A stretch of 64,000 bases of DNA from Actinomycetospora endophytica (GTDB lineage Bacteria > Actinomycetota > Actinomycetes > Mycobacteriales > Pseudonocardiaceae): positions 496,001 to 560,000 of the forward strand of contig NZ_JAJNDB010000005.1 of assembly GCF_021026375.1 (NCBI RefSeq). The letters are read 5' to 3'. Within the stretch, counting starts at the first letter, position 1; the number at the start of each line of letters is the position of its first letter. The translations under genes and the position numbers were made by a program. The notes under the pieces are model-generated. The model saw only the letters and a program-made list of their open reading frames with translations. It was not told where the DNA came from and did no database searches. Shown piece by piece: positions 58,676 through 64,000 of this stretch.

Positions 58676-60739
58676 GTGGGTTACGACCTCGGGGTCGATC
58701 TGGGTGGCACGACCGTCGTCGCGGCGGTCCTGCGCGAGGGGGCACGGCAGGCCGAGGCGGTACCGCTGGGGTTCGACGGGGCCGCGGCCCTGCCCGCGAC
58801 CGCACACCGGGGTAGCGACGGCGCGGTCCGCACCGGCGAGGAGGCCGAACGACGCGCCGCGGCCGAGCCCGACCGGGTCGTCCGCGACGTCACCTCCCGC
58901 CTCGGCGACGAGGTCCCGCACGTCGTCGGGGGCGAACCCTGGCGGCCCGACGACGTGGCCGCCGAGATCGTCCTCGCCGCCGTCCGCCGCGTCGCCGCGC
59001 AGGAGGGCGGGGCCGCGCGGGCGCTGGCCGTCACGCACCCGGCCGGCTGGGGCCCGCACCGCGAGCGGACGCTGCGCCGCGCCCTGATCCGGGTCGGCCT
59101 GGGCCACGCGACGCTGATCTCCGAGTCGCGCGCCGCGGCCCTCGGGGGCGCCCGCGGTCCGGTCGCCGGGGTCTACGACCTGGGCGGACGCAGCTTCCGG
59201 GCCGCCGTCGTGCGCCTCGGCCCGGCGGGCAGGGACGTCCTCGCCGACTCCGGCGCCCCGGACCGCGCGGGCGGCATCGACATCGACGCCGCGGTGCTCG
59301 CGCTGGTCCGCGAGCAGCTCGGGGGCGATCTCGAGGCCGCGATCGAGGGACTTCCCGACGACGAGGCCCGGGTCGGCCTGGGCACCCTGCGCACGGCCGC
59401 CCACGACGCGAAGGAGCTGCTCTCCGCGGACACCGAGGCCCGGATCGAGGTGGCGCTCGGGTCGCTGCACACGACGGTGCGGATCACCCGCTCCGACCTC
59501 GAGGGCCGGATCACGCCGCTGGTCGCCGCGACGGTCGAGTCGTTCGCCGGCACCGTCGACGCGGCCGGGGTGCCGCTGGACGACGTCGTGCTCGTCGGCG
59601 GGTCCTCCCGGATCCCGCTGGTCGCGCGGCTGCTCGCCGAGGAGCTGGGACGCCCGGTGCATCCGGGGGTCGACCCGGTGACGGTGGTCGCGGAGGGCGC
59701 CGCGGTCGCGGCCGCCGAGCACGCGGCCACGCGGCATCGGGAGGCGATGGGTCCGGCGACGGGCGAGTTCGCGGCGGCCGGCGCGGGGTCGGTCGCGGCG
59801 GCCGGCGCGGCCGTCATGGCCGGCACCGCGGTGGGCACGTGCGCAGCTGGGGCGAGGCACCGGTCCCCCGAGACGACGGACGCGGCGGGTCACCCGGCGG
59901 ATGCGGCGGCGGCGCGTGCGGGCGCCGCCGCCACTGCGACCGGGGCCTGGAGCACCGACCTCGACGACAGCGCCGACTCCGCACCCGGCGCCCTCGGGAC
60001 CGGCGCCTCCGGACGCTCGGCCACCGCGGTCCTCGAGCGCACGCGCCCGTCGACCAGCGAGGTCCCGCGCCCGCCGGTGAACACCGCGCTCCCGCCGATC
60101 GGACCGAACGCCGAGCCGGGGCCGCTGCGCCGGTACCGGAGCTGGATCGTCGCGGGGTTCGCGGTGGTCGTGCTCGGCGCGGGCGCGGCGACCGTGCCGA
60201 TCCCCGGCCTCACCGCGGCCCGCACCACGGAGACGCCGACGCCCGCCCCGACCCCCGTCCCGCCCTCCGCGACCCCCACGCCCGCGGCGACCCCCGCCCC
60301 ACCCCCGCCCTCGTCGGCGCCACCGAGCACGACCGCGGCCGGCGGCTCGTCGTCGGGAAGCGCGGCAAGCGGTTCCTCCGGGGGCGGCTCCTCGAAGGGC
60401 AGCAGCGGCTCCTCGGAGAGCGGCTCCTCGGAGAGCGGTTCCTCGGCGACCCCGCGCTCGACTGCCTCGCGCCCGACCACGACCCGCCGCACCTCCCCGG
60501 CCGCCTTCGTCCCGACGACGGCGAGCCCCGGCAGCTCGGCGATCTCCGGCAGCTCCCCGAACACGGCCACCCCGGCATCACCGGCGTCACCGGACGCCCC
60601 GGTGTCCGACCCGCCGTCGTCGGCGACCGCCGCCCCGGCACCGGGCAGCGTCGCACCCGCCGTCGTCGAGCCCTCGTCCGTCGAGCCCGCCATGGCCTCC
60701 GCCCCGACCGGCTCGTCGACGCCGGGAGCCGGCTCGTGA
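58676..60739 (+). CDS. Membrane-anchored Hsp70-family protein
   Basis: The 687-residue protein has an actin-like Hsp70 ATPase domain (about 1-355: GVDLGGTTVVAAVL, GVYDLGGRSFRAAVV, VVLVGGSSRIPLVARLL) but no recognisable substrate-binding domain. Instead a low-complexity linker, one membrane helix (about 489-510, WIVAGFAVVVLGAGAATVP) and an outside tail rich in P, S and T follow. The GTG at 58676 is chosen because GGGGGGA lies five bases upstream. It overlaps the LuxR gene (GTGA). Similar genes accompany iniBAC-like loci in related genera. Chaperone activity is uncertain. Confidence 0.82.
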   Translation: MGYDLGVDLGGTTVVAAVLREGARQAEAVPLGFDGAAALPATAHRGSDGAVRTGEEAERRAAAEPDRVVRDVTSRLGDEVPHVVGGEPWRPDDVAAEIVLAAVRRVAAQEGGAARALAVTHPAGWGPHRERTLRRALIRVGLGHATLISESRAAALGGARGPVAGVYDLGGRSFRAAVVRLGPAGRDVLADSGAPDRAGGIDIDAAVLALVREQLGGDLEAAIEGLPDDEARVGLGTLRTAAHDAKELLSADTEARIEVALGSLHTTVRITRSDLEGRITPLVAATVESFAGTVDAAGVPLDDVVLVGGSSRIPLVARLLAEELGRPVHPGVDPVTVVAEGAAVAAAEHAATRHREAMGPATGEFAAAGAGSVAAAGAAVMAGTAVGTCAAGARHRSPETTDAAGHPADAAAARAGAAATATGAWSTDLDDSADSAPGALGTGASGRSATAVLERTRPSTSEVPRPPVNTALPPIGPNAEPGPLRRYRSWIVAGFAVVVLGAGAATVPIPGLTAARTTETPTPAPTPVPPSATPTPAATPAPPPPSSAPPSTTAAGGSSSGSAASGSSGGGSSKGSSGSSESGSSESGSSATPRSTASRPTTTRRTSPAAFVPTTASPGSSAISGSSPNTATPASPASPDAPVSDPPSSATAAPAPGSVAPAVVEPSSVEPAMASAPTGSSTPGAGS

Positions 60740-62271
60740 GCGCCCCGGAGCCCGACCATCCGCGCACCGCCGACACCGCCGAGCGCGCCGCCGCCGACGG
60801 CGACCTCGACACCGCCCTGAGCTGCGCCGATGCCGCCCTGCAGGCCGACGACCCGGACGAACAGGTCCGGGGCGCGACCGTCCTCGCGGCCGTGCTGCCG
60901 CAGCGCGGACTGCTCGCCCGCGGCGCGGACGTGCACCGTTGGCTGATCGACCGGCAGGGCGTCGCGACGGCGGGCGCGACGGTCGCGCTGCTCGGCACCG
61001 GCGCCCTCGCCGAGGGCCGGCAGGCGGCCACGGCCCGGCGCGGACTGCCCGCCCTGCGCGACACCGCGGACACGCTGACCGCGCAGGGGCTGCTCGCGTC
61101 GGTCGACGGGTCGGCCGGCACCGCACTCTCGCTGCTGGTCCGCGCGACGACCGCGCTCGCCTCGTCCGTGGAGCGCTCCCCGATGGGCGACTCCCCCGCC
61201 GCGCTCGGCGCCCTGCTCGCGCTGCACCGCGGGGAGCCGGAGCTCGCCGACCCGCTGCTCGACCTCGCCGTCGACGCCGACCTCGGCGGACCCGCCCTGC
61301 GCCGCCGCCACCTGCTGCTGCGCGGGTGGGCGGCGCTGCTGCGCGACGACGAGGAGGCGGCCCGCAGCGCGCTGGCCGCCACCGCCGACCTCGCGCGCGC
61401 CGCCGAGCCGCGGGACGAGCTGACGGCGGTGGCACTCGAGGTCGCGCTCGCCCGCCGGGCCGGGGACACCCGGGGGCTGCTCGACCTGTGGTCGCGCGCG
61501 CGCCAGGCACTGCTGCGCCACCCGGTCGACCTGTACTGCCTCCTGCCGGTGGGCGAGCTGGCGATCGCGGCGGCCCGGCTCGGCGAGACCCGCTGGGTGG
61601 AGCCGCACCTCGCGGAGGCGACGACCTTGCTCGAGGCGCTCGGCGGCCCGGCGTCGTGGGGCACGTCCTGGCACTGGGCGGGCCTGCACGCGGCGATCAC
61701 CGCGCACGACCTCACCGCCGCGGGCACGCACGCCGCCGCGCTCGAGGCCGCCGTCGCCGCCAACGACCGCGCCGCCGCCCCGGCCCGCGCGGCCCGCGTC
61801 TGGCTGGCGGTGCTCGAGGGGGTGGTCGACGCCGAGGAGGTCGCGCGGGCCGCGGCGGGGCTGCGCGCGGTCGGGCTCGGGTGGGACGGCACGCGCCTCG
61901 CCGGCGAGGCCGCCATCCGCACCACCGACCGCGCCGACTCCGCCGCGCTGCTCGCCTGTGCGCGGACGCTGCAGGCGGGGCGGGCGCCGGTCGCGCCGGC
62001 TCCGGTCCAGGCTCCCGACGCCGAGGCCTCCCGGGCCGCCGCGAGCGTCCACGCCCGGCGAGCGGGGGCGGCGGCGCTGACCGAGCGGGAGCGCGACATC
62101 GCCGCGCTGGTCCTCGAGGGCCTGACCTACCGCGAGATCGCGACCCGGCTGTTCCTCTCCGCGAAGACGGTCGAGCACCACGTGTCCCGGATCCGTCGCC
62201 GGCTCGGGTCGGAGAGCCGGGCGGAGCTGTTCAGCGAGTTGCGCGTGCTCGTCGGTGCCTCCGGCCTGTGA
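60736..62271 (+). CDS. LuxR-family regulator with TPR-like helical domain
   Basis: The 511-residue protein has helical, alanine/leucine-rich repeats over its first 420 residues, like TPR sensor regions. A C-terminal LuxR helix-turn-helix follows (LTERERDIAALVLEGLTYRE, IATRLFLSAKTVEHHVSRIR). No ATPase P-loop is present, unlike full LAL regulators. It overlaps the Hsp70 gene and is the likely regulator of the iniB-like divergent locus; mycobacterial IniR also has a LuxR-type DNA-binding end. Its TGA stop lies inside palindromic repeat copy 4. Confidence 0.83.
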   Translation: MSAPEPDHPRTADTAERAAADGDLDTALSCADAALQADDPDEQVRGATVLAAVLPQRGLLARGADVHRWLIDRQGVATAGATVALLGTGALAEGRQAATARRGLPALRDTADTLTAQGLLASVDGSAGTALSLLVRATTALASSVERSPMGDSPAALGALLALHRGEPELADPLLDLAVDADLGGPALRRRHLLLRGWAALLRDDEEAARSALAATADLARAAEPRDELTAVALEVALARRAGDTRGLLDLWSRARQALLRHPVDLYCLLPVGELAIAAARLGETRWVEPHLAEATTLLEALGGPASWGTSWHWAGLHAAITAHDLTAAGTHAAALEAAVAANDRAAAPARAARVWLAVLEGVVDAEEVARAAAGLRAVGLGWDGTRLAGEAAIRTTDRADSAALLACARTLQAGRAPVAPAPVQAPDAEASRAAASVHARRAGAAALTERERDIAALVLEGLTYREIATRLFLSAKTVEHHVSRIRRRLGSESRAELFSELRVLVGASGL

Positions 62272-62322
62272 GCACACATTGATGCTCTGGCATCAATGAG
62301 TGCTCACCTGCCGTCAGGCACC
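62254..62322. repeat. Stop-bearing palindromic repeat, copy 4
   Basis: The stem pairs 62268-62285 with 62290-62307 (17 of 18) around a TCTG loop, with outer arms GGTGCC and GGCACC. It contains the TGA of the LuxR gene (62269-62271) and, in the outer right arm, the TGA of the convergent beta-propeller gene (62314-62316). Confidence 0.86.
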
Positions 62323-63822
62323 CAGTCGGACCGCCGTGATCCCGTGGCTGGTCGGGAGGAACAGGGCGTTCCCGCTGTAGGCCGGGGTGGCGAAGCGGGT
62401 GGAGTCCCCGACGGAGATCGTGGCCCGCTGCGCCCCCGTGGCCGCGTCGAGCCCGATGAGGGCGCCGTCCTGCTGCAGCGACCACACCGTCGTCCCGACG
62501 ATCAACGGCGAGCCCTGCACCTGCGACGGCGCCTGCCAGCCCTTGGTGATCCGCCCGTCGGTCCCCGCCCGCACCTGGAGCAGCCCGGACGAGCACGGCA
62601 GGTAGGCGACCGACCCGCCGCCCTGCACCGGCGCGGCCGCCCCGCCGCCGTAGGCCTCACAGCCGTCGAGCTGGCTCTTCTGCCCGCCGACCCCGCCCAT
62701 CGCGGTGAGGTCGACGAGGAACACCCCGCCGCCCTTGCCCGCGGCGATCACGTAGTGCGTGCCCGGCAGCAGCACCGGGCCCATCGAGCCGAGGTCGGCG
62801 TCGGTCGAGTTCTCCTCGGCCCACTGCTGCGGCGCGAACCCGTCGACGAGCGCCAGCGCCGGGTTCAGGCGCAGCACCGAGTCGCTGTGGTCCCAGTCCC
62901 CGGAGGTGGCCTCGCCGTTCCCCGTCGTGACGATGAGGTCCCCGTTGGGCAGGGCCGCCGGACCGGACGCGGCCCAGATGCCGCCTTCGCGCGGGGTCGG
63001 GACGACGAAGGTCTTCGCCGCGCCGGTGCCCGTCGTCGGGAGCCCGACGATGCTGCCGCGGTACTGGCCGCAGTCGCCGTAGTTCCCGCCGTAGGGGACG
63101 TAGACGGTGCCGCCGGACACCAGCAGCGCGCCGCGCTGCAGGTGGGTGGCCGGGTCGACGCCGGGGACGTCGACGTCCCGCTTGCTCCGGACCCCGCCGT
63201 TCGTCGGATCGATGCCGTAGAGCTGGTGGTGCACGCCGGCCTCGGTGGTCGCGACGAAGACCTGCCCGGTCGCGGGGTCGAGCGCGGGTGACCCCGTGAT
63301 GCCGATCGGGTCGATGTTGCCGCAGGGCAGGGCCGAGCCGGGCACCGGATCGGAGAGATGGGTCCGCCACCGGACCGCTCCGGTGACCGCGTCGAGCCCG
63401 TACACCGAGCCGCCCTCGGTCGCGGCCACCACCTCACCCGCGACGACGACCGGGCTGCCGTAGACCTTGCCGTCGAGCGGGGTCTGCCAGGCCAGCGCGG
63501 GGTTGGCGGGGTCGGGTCCGGCGGCGACGTAGCCGGTGCGGGTGGCGTCGCCGTGGTACGTCGGCCAGTCCGCGCCCGCCCGCACTCCCCCGGACGGCGG
63601 GGGCGGCGGCGCGGCGGCCCCGGCCACCGGCGGCAGCACCAGACCGGCGCCGGACGCGGGCACCGACGGCGCCGGGTAGGGCGCGACGGTGGCGGGGGCG
63701 GGTGGCGGAGGTCCGGAGGAGGTGTCGTCGGAACCGGACGAACATCCCGCCAGGACGACGATCCCGACGACGAGCAGCGCGACCCCCGCCGCCCCTCGGT
63801 GCCCCCACCCGAATGTGCTCAC
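62314..63822 (-). CDS. PQQ-binding-like beta-propeller lipoprotein
   Basis: The 502-residue protein has a lipoprotein signal (VALLVVGIVVLAGC, lipobox near residue 29), a proline-rich linker and an eight-bladed-type propeller with WQTPLDGKVYGSPVV, YGLDAVTGAVRWRT and LIGLDAATGAQRAT repeats. It is therefore exported and anchored outside the membrane. The family binds PQQ or acts as a scaffold such as BamB; catalytic calcium ligands are not obvious, so a scaffold or sensor is more likely. The start is GTG 63822 or 63825. Confidence 0.82.
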   Translation of the reverse strand: MSTFGWGHRGAAGVALLVVGIVVLAGCSSGSDDTSSGPPPPAPATVAPYPAPSVPASGAGLVLPPVAGAAAPPPPPSGGVRAGADWPTYHGDATRTGYVAAGPDPANPALAWQTPLDGKVYGSPVVVAGEVVAATEGGSVYGLDAVTGAVRWRTHLSDPVPGSALPCGNIDPIGITGSPALDPATGQVFVATTEAGVHHQLYGIDPTNGGVRSKRDVDVPGVDPATHLQRGALLVSGGTVYVPYGGNYGDCGQYRGSIVGLPTTGTGAAKTFVVPTPREGGIWAASGPAALPNGDLIVTTGNGEATSGDWDHSDSVLRLNPALALVDGFAPQQWAEENSTDADLGSMGPVLLPGTHYVIAAGKGGGVFLVDLTAMGGVGGQKSQLDGCEAYGGGAAAPVQGGGSVAYLPCSSGLLQVRAGTDGRITKGWQAPSQVQGSPLIVGTTVWSLQQDGALIGLDAATGAQRATISVGDSTRFATPAYSGNALFLPTSHGITAVRLGA

Positions 63823-63855
63823 CACGAGGATGTTGCTCCGGTGGTCAAGAGGGGG

Positions 63856-63927
63856 GGTGCGCTGCGCGCCTGTGAGCAGAAATTGAGGCTCTGGCGTCAA
63901 TTTGTGCTCACAAGCGCGGAGCGCACC
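63856..63927. repeat. Stop-bearing palindromic repeat, copy 5
   Basis: The stem pairs 63872-63889 with 63894-63911 (mismatches in the middle) around a TCTG loop, with outer arms GGTGCGC and GCGCACC. The right end abuts the TAG (63927-63929) of the gene entering from the right. Confidence 0.85.
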
Positions 63928-64000
63928 TAGATGTCCACCGACGCCGCTTCCGGATCCACGGCGGTCCCCCGCACCGGCAGCGTCGCGAAGAACGACGGCG
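63927..64000 (-). CDS. C-terminal fragment of a gene, possibly a sensor kinase
   Basis: Only the last 24 codons are in the window, reading PSFFATLPVRGTAVDPEAAS and then VDI before TAG. The FFATLPV segment resembles the final strand of histidine kinase ATPase domains, but the fragment is too short to be sure. Its stop codon abuts palindromic repeat copy 5. Confidence 0.5.
   Translation of the reverse strand, partial: PSFFATLPVRGTAVDPEAASVDI

Overview
This is a high-GC actinobacterial chromosome window. Gene content points to Pseudonocardiaceae, most likely Actinomycetospora or a close relative. The housekeeping backbone (dnaG, dgt, glycyl-tRNA synthetase, smtB-type arsR, zur, uppS, recO, era, corC-like, ybeY, phoH, rsmE, dnaJ2, hrcA) follows the order I know from Mycobacterium tuberculosis Rv2343c to Rv2374c, with accessory genes inserted at several junctions. 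The DNA is dense, with many 1-4 base stop/start overlaps. I see no tRNA, rRNA, CRISPR array, IS element or prophage.

Layout. 1-2248: end of an unknown gene and dnaG. 2369-4236: a cupin/alpha-beta-hydrolase fusion divergent from a TetR regulator. 4269-12790: a catabolic cluster (thioesterase, GMC oxidoreductase with small subunit, aldehyde dehydrogenase, acyl-CoA ligase, ThDP-dependent acyl-CoA lyase, divergent GntR regulator). Its content matches the known route 2-methyl-1,2-propanediol -> 2-hydroxyisobutyrate -> 2-hydroxyisobutyryl-CoA -> acetone + formyl-CoA. 12787-16202: gamma-carbonic anhydrase-like protein and three Roadblock/LC7-type proteins. 16597-21522: AftB-like arabinofuranosyltransferase, dgt, YdcF-like and XdhC-like proteins, chained by four-base overlaps. 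21972-26510: an unfused oleABCD operon for long-chain olefin synthesis. 26628-31603: patatin, an Ada-like small operon under TetR, and an FAD monooxygenase under PadR. 31734-37152: GlyRS, PepSY and DUF5134 membrane proteins, and the zinc regulators. 37322-53320: BCCT transporter followed by the uppS-recO-era-corC-ybeY-phoH-rsmE-dnaJ2-hrcA core, interrupted by an L-2-hydroxyglutarate oxidase-like gene, an ABC-F gene and a lipoprotein esterase. 53440-62271: an iniBAC-like locus (IniC-like and IniA-like dynamins, IniB-like protein, membrane-anchored Hsp70, LuxR regulator). 62314-64000: a PQQ-like beta-propeller lipoprotein and the end of one more gene.

Two families of short palindromes run through the window. 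One is a roughly 70-bp hairpin found five times in full and once shortened, always at gene ends and always carrying or abutting the stop codon of one or both neighbours. The other is a 21-23 bp palindrome around GAGCGAAGG that lies inside the coding tails of recO and the iniA-like gene, where it is translated as SEGPLRS-type peptide repeats.
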